From assembly GCF_001729485.1 (NCBI RefSeq), contig NZ_CP017157.1, forward strand, positions 4,836,001-4,900,000: 64,000 nucleotides of DNA, in the 5' to 3' direction. A program made the translations under genes and the position numbers. Source of the stretch: Streptomyces lydicus (GTDB lineage: Bacteria; Actinomycetota; Actinomycetes; Streptomycetales; Streptomycetaceae). Positions 35,294-45,372 of this stretch are shown in pieces (the stretch's first letter is position 1; every line of letters begins with the position of its first letter). The notes beneath the pieces are model-generated. The model searched no databases and had not been told where the DNA came from. It saw only the letters and a program-made list of their open reading frames with translations.

Positions 35294-36649
35294 ATGGCCG
35301 GGGGCGGCGTGCCGCGGGTCTACTGGGGCGAGTCGTTCGTCGGGGGGGGTGCGGTGCCGGTGTGGGCGGGTGTGCGTGCGGTGTTCTCCGTTGCCGGGGC
35401 CTGGCTGCCGGTGCTCTCGTTCCTGGCGCGGCTGCCGGCGGCGCTGTGTCCGATCGGCACGCTGCTGATGCTGACGGAGCTGGCGGGCATCGGACGGGCC
35501 GGGGTGGTCGCCGGGATGCTGTGGCTGGGGCAGGCGGTGGGCGGGGCGCCGATCGGTCGGCTGGCGGACCGGCGGGGGCACCGGCCGGTGATTCTCGTGG
35601 CTTCGTCGGCGAACGCGGTGGCGATCGTGGCGTTGGTGGGGTCGGTGGTCGGTGCGCTGCCGGTGGCGGTGCAGGCGCTGGCGGCGGGGCTGGCCGGGGT
35701 GACGATGCCGCAGGTGGGGCCGTTGTCGCGGACACGGTGGAGCGTGCTGACGGCCTCCCGGCCGGAGGGTCGGGAGTTGACGGGGCGTGCGCTGTCGCTG
35801 GACACCACGATCGACGAGATCAGCTTCATGGCGGGGCCCGCGCTGGCGGCCACGGTGGTGGTCGTGTTCCACCCCGCGGCGGGACTGCTGCTCGCCGCCG
35901 CGCTCGGTGCCGTCTTCGGTGTGCTGTTCGCGCTGCATCCGACGGCTCCCGGGCCGGTGCGGACCGAGCGGGCCGCCGGGGGCGCCCGGGTGCCGCTGAG
36001 GTCCTCGGCGCTGGTGGTGCTGTGTGTGATGGCGCTGGCGCAGGGGATCATGTGGGGCGCCGCCAACGCCGGGGTGAGCGCGCTGTCGCGGGAGTTGGGC
36101 AATGCCGGGACGGCCGGCTTCGTGTGGGGTGCGATGGCGGTGACCAGTGCGCTGGCGGGGCTGGTCAGTACGGGCCGGCCGGGGAAGCGGGATCTGACGG
36201 TCCGGTTGCGGCGGGCGATCGTGGCGCAGACGCTGCTGGGACTGCCGTTGCTGGTGGTGGACGGGTTTGTCGGGGTGACGCTGGCGGTCGCCGGGATCGG
36301 CACGGCGGTGGCACCACATCTCATCGCGGTGTTCGCGCTCGGGGAGCGGATCGCTCCGGCCGCGCGGATGGGCGAGGCCATGGCCCTGCTGGGGTCGGGG
36401 CTGATCGTGGGGCAGTGCGTGGCGGCGGTGGCGGCCGGTCCGCTGGCGCAGGCGTACGGATTCCGGGCCGCCTTCGGGTTGACCTGCGCGGCGGGGCCGG
36501 TGGCGTGTGCGGTGGCGCTGTTGCTGGTGCGGGGGCGGCGGTTCACCCCGGTGTCCGGCGGCGGGCCCGATCTGCCCGTGGCGTCCGCGGGCCCGTCGCG
36601 GCTGCCCGCCGGGCCGGCTGCGGTGCGGTCCGCCGGCCGCCGTTCGTGA
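35294..36649 (+). CDS. MFS transporter
   Basis: A 451-residue major facilitator. The loop 2-3 signature is GGAPIGRLADRRGHRPVIL, and GVTMPQVGPLSRTRWSVLTA and LDTTIDEISFMAGPALAATV are typical of an actinomycete MFS group without known substrate. The ATG at 35294 has GGAGG eight bases upstream; a TTG 30 bases earlier is possible. An eight-G run near 35340 lies in the N-terminal part. The 3' end overlaps the convergent ROK gene by 107 bases, and the protein ends in a Pro/Ala/Gly tail. Confidence 0.84.
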   Translation: MAGGGVPRVYWGESFVGGGAVPVWAGVRAVFSVAGAWLPVLSFLARLPAALCPIGTLLMLTELAGIGRAGVVAGMLWLGQAVGGAPIGRLADRRGHRPVILVASSANAVAIVALVGSVVGALPVAVQALAAGLAGVTMPQVGPLSRTRWSVLTASRPEGRELTGRALSLDTTIDEISFMAGPALAATVVVVFHPAAGLLLAAALGAVFGVLFALHPTAPGPVRTERAAGGARVPLRSSALVVLCVMALAQGIMWGAANAGVSALSRELGNAGTAGFVWGAMAVTSALAGLVSTGRPGKRDLTVRLRRAIVAQTLLGLPLLVVDGFVGVTLAVAGIGTAVAPHLIAVFALGERIAPAARMGEAMALLGSGLIVGQCVAAVAAGPLAQAYGFRAAFGLTCAAGPVACAVALLLVRGRRFTPVSGGGPDLPVASAGPSRLPAGPAAVRSAGRRS

Positions 36650-37862
36650 AGAAGTCCGCCAGCGGCAGGGTCGCCGCGCCGACCGTGACGGCGTCGGGGC
36701 CGAGTGTGCCGAGGTCGATGGTGACCCGGCCGGCCGGGTGGGCGAGGGCGTAGCCGGTGGCGTAGCGGCGGACCGCGGGCAGGAGGTGCGGGCCGAGCAG
36801 CAGTCCGGCCCAGCCGCCGATCAGGACCCGTTCGGGGCCGAAGAGGTTGATCAGGTCGGAGATGCCGGCTCCGAGGTATTCGGCGGTCTCGTCGAGGACG
36901 GCGAGCGCGTCCGGGTCGGGGGCGGTGCCGTCCTGCGGGTGGGCGGCGGCGACCAGGGCGGTGAGGGCGGTCTCCTCGTCGGCGCCGTCGGGGGGCCGGC
37001 CGCCGGCTTCCTGCCAGCGTCGCAGTACGGCTTCGGCGCCGGTGTACGCCTCCAGGCAGCCGCGGGCGCCGCAGCGGCAGCGCCGGCCGCGGACGGCGAC
37101 GGTGAGGTGCCCCCATTCGCCGGCGCTGTCGCGGGCCGCGCTGTGGGCCGCGCCGTCGGTGACGATGCAGGCGCCGACGCCGGAGCCGAGGAGCACGATC
37201 ACGGCGTCCTCGGCGCCCCGGCCGCCGCCGAACCACATCTCGGCCCGGCCGAGCGCCTGGGCGCCGTTGTTGATGAACAGCGGTACGGCGGACGGGAGTT
37301 GGGTGGCGTCGCGGAGCAGGTCCTCCAGTGGGACGGCGTCCCAGCCGATGGTCTGGCCGTGGACGAGCGCGCCGCCGGGGCCCGTCCGGTCGACGATGCC
37401 GGGAACGCCGACGCCGATGCCGAGCAGGTGACCGGGGTCGGTGCGGCCCTCCCGCAGGACGGTGCCGATGCTGTCGGCGATGTGCCGGGTGATCCGGGGG
37501 ACGTCGTGGTGGCGGCCGGTCAGCGGGAGTTCGGCGCGGGCGAGTTCGGCGAGGGTGAGGTCGAAGAGTTCCACCCGCACCCGGGTCTCGCCGACGTCCA
37601 CCCCGACGATCCGGCCGCTCGCCGGGGACACCTGCAGCAGGGTGCGGGGGCGGCCACCGTCGGAGCCGACCGTGCCGGCCTCCTCCAGCAGCCCGTCGTC
37701 GACGAGTTCGGCGACCACGTTGCTGACGGACCCTGAACTGAGTCCGGTTGCGGTGACGAGTTCCTGACGGCTCAACGGGCCGTCGAAATACAGCCGTTGC
37801 AGAATCCTGGAGCGGTTGACCCGCCGCAGGTCACGCACGGTCCGCTGGGTGCGCTCGGCCAT
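36543..37862 (-). CDS. ROK family transcriptional repressor
   Basis: A 439-residue ROK regulator. The N-terminal winged helix (about 8-62) is VNRSRILQRLYFDGPLSRQE then LVTATGLSSGSVSNVVAELVDDGLL. The ROK domain has the phosphate loop IVGVDVGETRVRVELFD and the zinc site GEWGHL (H252) with CRCGARGCLE (262-271). Where ROK sugar kinases have the catalytic Asp, this protein has LFINNGAQALG, so it should not phosphorylate sugar. It is divergent from the ABC importer/beta-glucosidase operon and is its likely sugar-responsive repressor. The ATG at 37862 follows GGAAGGGGGG. The 3' end overlaps the MFS gene on the other strand. Confidence 0.92.
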   Translation of the reverse strand: MAERTQRTVRDLRRVNRSRILQRLYFDGPLSRQELVTATGLSSGSVSNVVAELVDDGLLEEAGTVGSDGGRPRTLLQVSPASGRIVGVDVGETRVRVELFDLTLAELARAELPLTGRHHDVPRITRHIADSIGTVLREGRTDPGHLLGIGVGVPGIVDRTGPGGALVHGQTIGWDAVPLEDLLRDATQLPSAVPLFINNGAQALGRAEMWFGGGRGAEDAVIVLLGSGVGACIVTDGAAHSAARDSAGEWGHLTVAVRGRRCRCGARGCLEAYTGAEAVLRRWQEAGGRPPDGADEETALTALVAAAHPQDGTAPDPDALAVLDETAEYLGAGISDLINLFGPERVLIGGWAGLLLGPHLLPAVRRYATGYALAHPAGRVTIDLGTLGPDAVTVGAATLPLADFFTNGGRRTAPQPARRAAATGPRTPRADRARRRTPG

Positions 37863-37927
37863 CTCTCCCCCCTTCCGGAGGGAAACGTACCGGGTCCCGC
37901 TCCCTTGACGCACCCTTCTCTCGGGCT

Positions 37928-37948
37928 TTAACTCACACCCTAAGTTAA
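37928..37948. promoter_or_regulatory. Inverted repeat, candidate ROK operator 1
   Basis: TTAACT and AGTTAA form 6-bp arms separated by nine bases in the divergent ROK/ABC gap. AT-rich TTAA-type half-sites fit ROK operators in general. Confidence 0.5.
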
Positions 37949-37959
37949 GCCATGAGGCC

Positions 37960-37974
37960 GTTCAGGAACTGAAC
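37960..37974. promoter_or_regulatory. Perfect palindrome, candidate ROK operator 2
   Basis: GTTCAG-GAA-CTGAAC is perfectly symmetric and lies 41 bases before the solute-binding protein start. It could bind the ROK repressor or a second regulator. Confidence 0.5.
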
Positions 37975-38014
37975 ATGGCCGGCCCCGGACTCCTCAGAGA
38001 GAGGCGTATCCGTC

Positions 38015-39332
38015 ATGCGCATACTCCGAGCCGCGACCGTCTCCGCCACCGTCACCGCGCTCGCCGCGCTGGCGTCCGGATGCGGCGGCGGTACCAGCCC
38101 CGGCGGCGGGAGCAGCAACGACTCCCCCGGGACGCTGACCTACTGGGCGTCCAACCAGGGGCCCGATGTCGAGGCCGACAAGAAGGTCCTCGGCCCCGAA
38201 CTGAAGAAGTTCGAGCGGCAGACCGGGATCAAGGTGAAGCTGGAGGTCATCCCGTGGCCGGACCTGCTCAACCGGATTCTGGCGGCCACCACCTCGGGGC
38301 AGGGGCCCGACGTCCTCAACATCGGCAACACCTGGTCGGCCTCGTTGCAGGCCACCGGTGCGCTGCTGCCCTGGGACAAGGGCGCCTTCGACAGGATCGG
38401 CGGGCGGGACCGGTTCGTGGCGCCGGCGCTGGGCGCCACCGGCGCGGCGGGGCAAGGACCCGGCCGCGGTGCCGCTGTACTCGCTGACGTACGCGCTCTA
38501 CTACAACAAGCAGATGTTCAAGGACGCCGGGATCAGCCGGCCGCCCACCACGTGGGACGAGCTGGTGGCGGCCGGCAAGCGGGTCTCCAGGGACGGCGAG
38601 TGGGGGCTGGGCGCCGAGGGCGGTCAGCTGGCCAACAACATCCACCAGGTGTTCGTCCTCGGCAAGCAGCACGGCGCGGACTTCTTCGACGCCGCCGGCA
38701 AGCCGTCCTTCACCTCGGACGGCGCGGTCGCGGCGGTCAAGCAGTACGTCGACTTCATGGCCAAGGACAAGATCATCGCGCCGGGCAACGCGGAGTACGG
38801 ACAGAACCAGTCGCTGCGGGACTTCGCCACGGGCCGGACCGCGATGGTGCTCTGGCAGGCCGCGGCCACCACCTTCGCCGCCGACGGCATGAAGCCCGCG
38901 GACTGGGGCGTGGTGCCGGTACCCGTTCCGTCCGGCGCCCCCGGCAGCGGCCGGCAGACCAACTCCATGCTCGCCGGCATCAACATCGCCGTCTTCAAGA
39001 ACACCCACAACCTCAACGGCGCGCAGAAGTTCGTGAAGTTCATGACCGGCGACGCCGAGCAGAAGCTGCTGAACAAGACGTACGGCTCCATCCCGCCGGT
39101 CCGGGCCGCGCAGCAGGACCCGGCGTTCGACCGCCAGGACACCCGGGTGCTGCGCGAGACGCTCACCAGGAGCGCCACGCCGCTGCCGCAGGTCGCCGAC
39201 GAGGCGCAGTTCGAGACGTCGGTCGGCACGGCCGTCAAGGACCTGTTCGCCGACGCGGCGGCCGGGAAGCCGGTGACCACCGGGTCGGTCAAGGCGCGGC
39301 TGGCCGAGGCAGAACAGCAGATGGCGCAGTGA
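38015..39332 (+). pseudogene. Sugar ABC transporter solute-binding lipoprotein, frameshifted
   Basis: An extracellular solute-binding protein family 1 gene interrupted by a one-base shift. The 5' part encodes a lipoprotein signal (lipobox ALASGC, Cys23) and LTYWASNQGPDVEADKKVLG up to about codon 145. Reading must then move into another frame, where DPAAVPLYSLTYALYYNKQM continues the family to the stop at 39330-39332. The cause is a run of four Gs at 38449-38452 where three would give an unbroken 438-residue protein. Everything else (ribosome site, both halves, downstream genes) looks intact, so a sequencing error or a very recent mutation is likely. It would deliver a sugar to the two permeases that follow. 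Confidence 0.87.
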
Positions 39333-40255
39333 GGCGGCTTCCCGTACGGCTGCGCCGCGCCGGTCTGCCCTATCTGCTGCTGCTGCCCGCGCTGCTCCTG
39401 GAGTTGCTGGTCCACCTCGTCCCGATGGTCATCGGCGTCGCCATGAGCTTCAAGGAACTGACGCACCTGTTCCTCGGCAACTGGGGCGCTGCGCCCTGGA
39501 AGGCGCTGGGCAACTACCGGATCAGCGTCGACGTGCACGCGCCGGTCGGCGCCGCGCTGCTGCACTCGTTCTGGGTGACCTGCGTGTTCAGCGTGCTGGC
39601 GGTGGGGCTGTGCTGGCTGCTCGGGACCGCGGCGGCGGTGTTCCTCCAGGAGGACTTCCGGGGCCGGGGGCTGCTGCGCGCGGTCTTCCTGACCCCGTAC
39701 GCGCTGCCCGTCTACGCCGCGGTGATCACCTGGGCGTTCATGTTCCAGCGGGACAACGGGCTGGTCAACCACGTACTGCACGACCAGCTGCACCTCACCG
39801 ACGGCCGGCCCTTCTGGCTGCTGGGGGACAACAGCTTCTACGCCCTGCTGGCGGTCGCCGTCTGGAAGACCTGGCCGTTCGCGTTCCTGGTGGTGATGGC
39901 GGCGCTGCAGAACATCCCGAAGGACCTGTACGAGGCGGCGGCGCTGGACGGTGCGGGCCGGCTCCGGCAGCTGCGGCGGATCACCCTGCCGGCGCTGCGG
40001 CCGGTGAACCAGGTGCTGGTGCTGGTGCTGTTCCTGTGGACGTTCAACGACTTCAACACGCCGTACGTGCTGTTCGGCAAGGCCGCTCCGAAGGCCGCCG
40101 ATCTGCTGTCCGTCCACATCTACCAGGCGTCGTTCGCCACCTGGAACTTCGGCACCGGCTCGGCGATGTCCGTCCTGCTGCTGCTCTTCCTGCTGGTGGT
40201 GACGGCCGGCTACCTCCTGGCCACCTCCCGCGGAAGGAAGCACGCCGATGGCTGA
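39329..40255 (+). CDS. Sugar ABC transporter permease (MalF-like)
   Basis: A 308-residue binding-protein-dependent permease with six helices. The EAA loop is YEAAALDGAGRLRQLRRITLPAL, contacting the ATPase. The start GTG overlaps the TGA of the binding-protein gene (GTGA), so the two were translationally coupled. No ATPase gene is in the operon; streptomycetes commonly share MsiK among such importers. The preceding frameshift would affect coupling, yet this frame stays open through it. Confidence 0.92.
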   Translation: MRRLPVRLRRAGLPYLLLLPALLLELLVHLVPMVIGVAMSFKELTHLFLGNWGAAPWKALGNYRISVDVHAPVGAALLHSFWVTCVFSVLAVGLCWLLGTAAAVFLQEDFRGRGLLRAVFLTPYALPVYAAVITWAFMFQRDNGLVNHVLHDQLHLTDGRPFWLLGDNSFYALLAVAVWKTWPFAFLVVMAALQNIPKDLYEAAALDGAGRLRQLRRITLPALRPVNQVLVLVLFLWTFNDFNTPYVLFGKAAPKAADLLSVHIYQASFATWNFGTGSAMSVLLLLFLLVVTAGYLLATSRGRKHADG

Positions 40256-41183
40256 CCTCACCGCCCGCACCCCGCCACCGACCGCCCGGCGGCGGTCCCC
40301 CACCGCCGGTGCGCGCTCGGCGGCCGCCCGCCGCCGGTCCCCCAACGCGCCGCCCCGCTCCTTCCTCTGGGCCCGCCGGATCTTCCTGACCGCGCTGACC
40401 GGTTTCGTCCTGCTCCCCGTCTACGTCATGCTGAGCAGCTCGCTGAAACCCCTGTCGGACGTCTCGGGCGCGTTCCACTGGCTGCCGAGCGAGCTGACGG
40501 TCCGCCCGTACCTCGACATCTGGCGGACGGTCCCGCTGGTCCGGTACTTCACCAATTCGCTGATCGTGGCGGGCTCGGCCACCGTCTGCTCGGTCGTCAT
40601 CGCGGTCTTCGCCGCGTACGCGGTGAGCCGCTACCGCTTCCGCGGCAAGCGCCTCTTCACCGTCACGGTGCTGTCGACCCAGATGTTCCCGGGCATCCTC
40701 TTCCTGCTGCCGCTGTTCCTGATCTACGTCAACATCGGCAACGCCACCGGCCTCGCCCTCTACGGCTCCCGCGGCGGTCTGATCCTGACGTATCTGACCT
40801 TCTCGCTGCCGTTCTCCATCTGGATGCTGGCCGGCTACTTCGCCTCGGTGCCCCGGGAGTTGGACGAGGCCGCGTACGTCGACGGCTGCGGGGCACTGGG
40901 GGCGCTCTTCCGGATCGTGGTGCCGGCCGCGCTGCCCGGGATCGTGGCGGTCGCGGTGTACGCGTTCATGACGGCGTGGGGCGAGGTGCTGTTCGCCTCG
41001 GTGATGACCAACGACACCACCCGCACGCTCTCGATCGGGCTGCAGGGCTACTCCACCCAGAACGACGTCTACTGGAACCAGGTCATGGCCGCGTCGCTGG
41101 TCGTCAGCGTCCCCGTCGTCGCCGGGTTCCTGCTGCTCCAGCGCTATCTGGTCGCCGGGCTCACCGCCGGCGCCGTCAAATGA
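40248..41183 (+). CDS. Sugar ABC transporter permease (MalG-like)
   Basis: A 311-residue permease with six helices. Before helix 1 lies an unusual Arg/Pro/Ser/Ala-rich cytoplasmic extension (about 1-40) containing two RRRSP repeats. The EAA loop is LDEAAYVDGCGALGALFRIVVPAALPG. It ends with the typical LQRYLVAGLTAGAVK. Its ATG overlaps the upstream permease gene by eight bases. Confidence 0.92.
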   Translation: MADLTARTPPPTARRRSPTAGARSAAARRRSPNAPPRSFLWARRIFLTALTGFVLLPVYVMLSSSLKPLSDVSGAFHWLPSELTVRPYLDIWRTVPLVRYFTNSLIVAGSATVCSVVIAVFAAYAVSRYRFRGKRLFTVTVLSTQMFPGILFLLPLFLIYVNIGNATGLALYGSRGGLILTYLTFSLPFSIWMLAGYFASVPRELDEAAYVDGCGALGALFRIVVPAALPGIVAVAVYAFMTAWGEVLFASVMTNDTTRTLSIGLQGYSTQNDVYWNQVMAASLVVSVPVVAGFLLLQRYLVAGLTAGAVK

Positions 41184-41213
41184 CCCGCACCCGTGCTTGC
41201 AGAGGAGCGCTTC

Positions 41214-42581
<1,368 letters not shown>

Positions 42582-42587
42582 GCGGTA

Positions 42588-42627
42588 CGCGCCGGGACCG
42601 GCCCCTCCCCGGACCGGTCCCGGCGCG
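42588..42627. terminator. Bidirectional terminator between beta-glucosidase and ohr
   Basis: A perfect 14-bp inverted repeat (CGCGCCGGGACCGG / CCGGTCCCGGCGCG) with a 12-base loop lies between convergent stops. Confidence 0.75.
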
Positions 42628-42638
42628 CCCGCCGCGCG

Positions 42639-43049
42639 TCACTCGATGACCAGCTCCACGCCGATGTTGCCGCGGGTGGCCTTGGAGTAGGGGCAGAACT
42701 CGTGGGTCGCCTCGACCAGCCGGCGGCCGGTCTCACCGGCGAGCGCGTCCGGCAGCTCCACCCGCATGACGACGCCGAGGCCGAAGCCGGTGTCGTCCTT
42801 GCCGATGGAGACCTCGGCGGTGACCGAGACGTCCTTGGTGTCGAGCTTCATCTGCCGGCCGACGTTGCTCATCGCGCTGGCGAAGCAGGCCGCGTATCCC
42901 GCGGCGAAGAGCTGCTCCGGGTTGGTGCCGGCGCCGTCGCCGCCGAGCGCGGGCGGCAGGGCCAGGGCGAGGTCGATCGTGCCGTCGGAGCTGACGGCAC
43001 GGCCCTCGCGGCCGTTGGCGGTGGCGACGGCGGTGTACAGCGCGTCCAT
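42639..43049 (-). CDS. ohr: Organic hydroperoxide resistance protein Ohr
   Basis: A 136-residue OsmC/Ohr-fold thiol peroxidase that reduces organic hydroperoxides. The two redox cysteines are Cys55 (AGYAACFASAM) and Cys119 (HEFCPYSKATRGN), with Arg18 of the active site also in place. Start MDALYTAVATANGREGRAVS is family-typical, with a GAAGGGGA ribosome site. It is divergent from ohrR and shares its operator, the classic arrangement. Confidence 0.95.
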   Translation of the reverse strand: MDALYTAVATANGREGRAVSSDGTIDLALALPPALGGDGAGTNPEQLFAAGYAACFASAMSNVGRQMKLDTKDVSVTAEVSIGKDDTGFGLGVVMRVELPDALAGETGRRLVEATHEFCPYSKATRGNIGVELVIE

Positions 43050-43121
43050 CACTTTCCCCTTCGCAGGTGCGGCGGCCGCTGCCCGGCCGCCCGACACCGG
43101 CAACACTCGCACACATTCAAA

Positions 43122-43146
43122 TTGCACGCAACTCAGTTGTGCGCAA
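43122..43146. promoter_or_regulatory. OhrR operator
   Basis: A near-perfect inverted repeat in the ohr-ohrR gap: TTGCACGCAACT, one base, AGTTGTGCGCAA (two mismatches in 12-bp arms). It lies where a MarR-type repressor would block both promoters. Confidence 0.75.
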
Positions 43147-43176
43147 CTAAATAGCCCCGGGGGCTAACCTGGACGC

Positions 43177-43638
43177 ATGACCTCGCCGACCAGCCCTCCC
43201 GTCCCCGACGCCGAACTGCTCCGCCTGGACCACCAGGTCTGCTTCTCGCTGCACGCCGCCTCGCGCGCGTTCGGCGGCGTCTACCGGGACGCCCTGAAGG
43301 ACCTGGGCCTGACCTACCCGCAATACCTGGTCATGCTGGTCCTGTGGGAGCACGGCGCACAGCCGGTCAAGGCCATCGGCGAGCGGCTCCGACTGGACTC
43401 CGGCACCCTCTCCCCGCTCCTCAAGCGCCTGGAGACGGCCGGCCTGGTCCGCCGCGAGCGCAGCACCGAGGACGAGCGGTCGGTCACCATCCACCTCACC
43501 CCCGAGGGCGACGACCTGCGGGAACAAGCCCTGCCGGTGCCCCGCAGGATGCTGGCCGCCACCGGTCTGACCCTTGAGGAACTTCGGACGCTGCGGACCC
43601 TTTTGGCGCGCGTGACCAGCGCGCTGGACGAGTCCTGA
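43177..43638 (+). CDS. ohrR: MarR family organic hydroperoxide-responsive repressor OhrR
   Basis: A 153-residue MarR protein. The N-terminal sensing Cys22 is in LDHQVCFSLHAASR, the OhrR hallmark, with the partner Tyr in LGLTYPQYLVMLVLWE. The winged helix has LRLDSGTLSPLLKRLETAGLVRRERS. Oxidation of Cys22 by organic hydroperoxides releases DNA and induces ohr. It is divergent from ohr. Confidence 0.95.
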   Translation: MTSPTSPPVPDAELLRLDHQVCFSLHAASRAFGGVYRDALKDLGLTYPQYLVMLVLWEHGAQPVKAIGERLRLDSGTLSPLLKRLETAGLVRRERSTEDERSVTIHLTPEGDDLREQALPVPRRMLAATGLTLEELRTLRTLLARVTSALDES

Positions 43639-43906
43639 GCCGGGCCCTCCACCAGCCCGACGGCCGCCGTCCCGTGCCTCCGGACGGTCGGCGGCGTTAG
43701 GAACGTAGGCGTCGTCCGCAGCACCCGCAACGCGGGGCGCGCCCCTCTCCCACGCCGTGGTGCGCTCATCACCCCATTGAGCTACCAAGGTTGGGGAGTC
43801 ATCAGGACGAAGGCGTATAAAGGGTGGCCAAACCAGCCGGGCCGCCGGTGGTCATCCGCCCTGGACGCGGTTGGCAGCACGCCTACAACAAGTGGAGGAG
43901 CGCCAC
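43639..43906. other. Upstream region of the ACP-KS locus
   Basis: About 270 bases between ohrR and the ACP gene. A palindrome GGGGCGCGCCCC lies near 43735-43746 and an AT-richer stretch at 43770-43825 contains TTGGGG (43791) and TATAAA (43816), a possible promoter with a rather long 19-base spacer. No gene is supported. Confidence 0.4.
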
Positions 43907-44140
43907 GTGAATGCGGCAGAAGTTGTCAACGCCCTGCTGGTCCAACGCTTCGGGGTTTCCTCGGGCGACGTCACCGATGACACCCCGCTGCGCAGCCTGC
44001 GCATCGACTCCCTCGCACTGGAGGAACTCCGCGTACTGATCGAGGACCAGCTGGACATCGACCTCGAGGACGTGCCGCTGACCTCGCGGAACACCGTGGG
44101 CCAGCTGGTGGCGGCCGTCGACGGCATGGTTCCGGCGTGA
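43907..44140 (+). CDS. Acyl carrier protein
   Basis: A 77-residue ACP. The phosphopantetheine site is Ser35 in LRIDSLALEEL. Helix 1 is NAAEVVNALLVQRFGV and helix 3 region is DIDLEDVPLTSRNTVGQLVAAV. It differs from fatty-acid AcpP, which has the LGADSLD motif, and resembles carrier proteins of type II polyketide or NRPS-like loci. The GTG at 43907 has GGAGG upstream. Its TGA overlaps the GTG of the ketosynthase gene (GTGA), so the two are coupled. Confidence 0.9.
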   Translation: MNAAEVVNALLVQRFGVSSGDVTDDTPLRSLRIDSLALEELRVLIEDQLDIDLEDVPLTSRNTVGQLVAAVDGMVPA

Positions 44141-45372
44141 CGGGGGCCCTCCAGCCGTTCTCCGCGGCCGTCACGGGACTGGGCATGGTCACCGCGGCGG
44201 GGGTCGGGACCAAGGCCACCTGGCACGCCGTCACCCACGAAACGCAGCCCGGCGGGGTGGCGCACCACGAGGAACTCGCCGATCTGCCCTGCGACTTCAT
44301 GTACACCGCCGATCTGGACACCACGGAACTCCTCGGCGTGGCCACCCAGCGACTGATGGACCGCTTCTCCCAGCTCGCGGTGATCGCCGCCCGCGAGGCG
44401 GTCGCGGACGCCGGGCTGGACCCGGACGACTGGGACGGCAGCCGGGTCGCGGTGGTCATCGGCTCCGCGCACGGCGGCCTCCCCTTCTACGACCAGCAGC
44501 ACGCCGCGATGCTCGAACGCGGTGCGCGGCGGGTCTCCCCCAAGCTCGCGCCGCTGACCGTCGTCAACGGCGCCGCCAGCAGCGTCTGCATGGACCTCGG
44601 GGCGCGTGGCCCCAGCCTGGGCGTCGCGACGGCCTGCTCCTCCGGCACCGTCGCCCTGGGCACCGCGCACCAGCTGCTGCGTGCCGGGGTGTGCGACATC
44701 GCCATCGCCGGCGGGGCCGAGTCCCCGATCTCCCGGCTGCTGATCGCCAGCGCCTGCCGGATGAAGGCGGTCTCCACCCGTCGCGAGGACCCGGCCGCGG
44801 CGTGCCGCCCGTTCGATGCCGCCAGGGACGGCTTCGTGGTCGGCGAGGGCGCCGGCCTCCTCGTGCTGGAGCGGCCCGAGCACGCCGCCGCCCGGCGGGC
44901 CCCCGTCCGCGCGCACATCCGCGGTTACGGCGCCTCCAGCGACGCCTTCGCGGCGGTGGCACCGGACCCGGACGGCAACGGCATCGAGCGGGCGCTGCGC
45001 GGCGCGATGGCCGACGCCGGGGTGCAGGCCGGTGACATCGGGCATGTGAACGCGCACGGCACCTCGACGGTGATGAACGACCTCATCGAGGCCACGATGC
45101 TGGAGCGGGTGATCGGCACCCACCCCCTGGTGACCTCCACCAAGGCGATGACCGGGCACACGCTGGGCGCCGCCGGCGGCATCGAGACCGCGCTCACCGT
45201 GCTCGCCCTGGAGGAACAGCTGGTGCCGCCGACCGCGAACCTCGACGTCCCCGATCCGCGGCTGCCCGTGCAGGTCGTCCGCGAGGAACCCCGGCGGGCG
45301 TCCTTCGACTGCGCGGTCAAGACCTCGCTCGGCTTCGGCGGCCACAACGCCGCGCTCGTACTGACCCGCTAG
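44137..45372 (+). CDS. Beta-ketoacyl-ACP synthase (FabF/KAS II type)
   Basis: A 411-residue condensing enzyme with the full catalytic set: Cys167 (VATACSSGTVAL), His307 (VNAHGTST), Lys336 and His341 (TGHTLGAAGG). It is therefore an active condensing KS, not a chain-length factor, which would have Gln at the Cys position. The second half carries GEGAGLLVLERPEHA and KTSLGFGGHNAALVL. With an immediate ACP partner and no second KS, KR, DH or malonyltransferase nearby, it probably borrows fatty-acid enzymes or performs a single condensation. A strong hairpin follows the stop. Confidence 0.93.
   Translation: MTGALQPFSAAVTGLGMVTAAGVGTKATWHAVTHETQPGGVAHHEELADLPCDFMYTADLDTTELLGVATQRLMDRFSQLAVIAAREAVADAGLDPDDWDGSRVAVVIGSAHGGLPFYDQQHAAMLERGARRVSPKLAPLTVVNGAASSVCMDLGARGPSLGVATACSSGTVALGTAHQLLRAGVCDIAIAGGAESPISRLLIASACRMKAVSTRREDPAAACRPFDAARDGFVVGEGAGLLVLERPEHAAARRAPVRAHIRGYGASSDAFAAVAPDPDGNGIERALRGAMADAGVQAGDIGHVNAHGTSTVMNDLIEATMLERVIGTHPLVTSTKAMTGHTLGAAGGIETALTVLALEEQLVPPTANLDVPDPRLPVQVVREEPRRASFDCAVKTSLGFGGHNAALVLTR

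Noticed and set aside
43765..43800. Possible tRNA fragment on the minus strand (GGTAGCTCAATGGGG resembling a D-arm)
   Set aside because: A 4-bp D-stem can be drawn, but no matching anticodon stem, T-arm or acceptor stem follows. It is too little to call a tRNA or a remnant.
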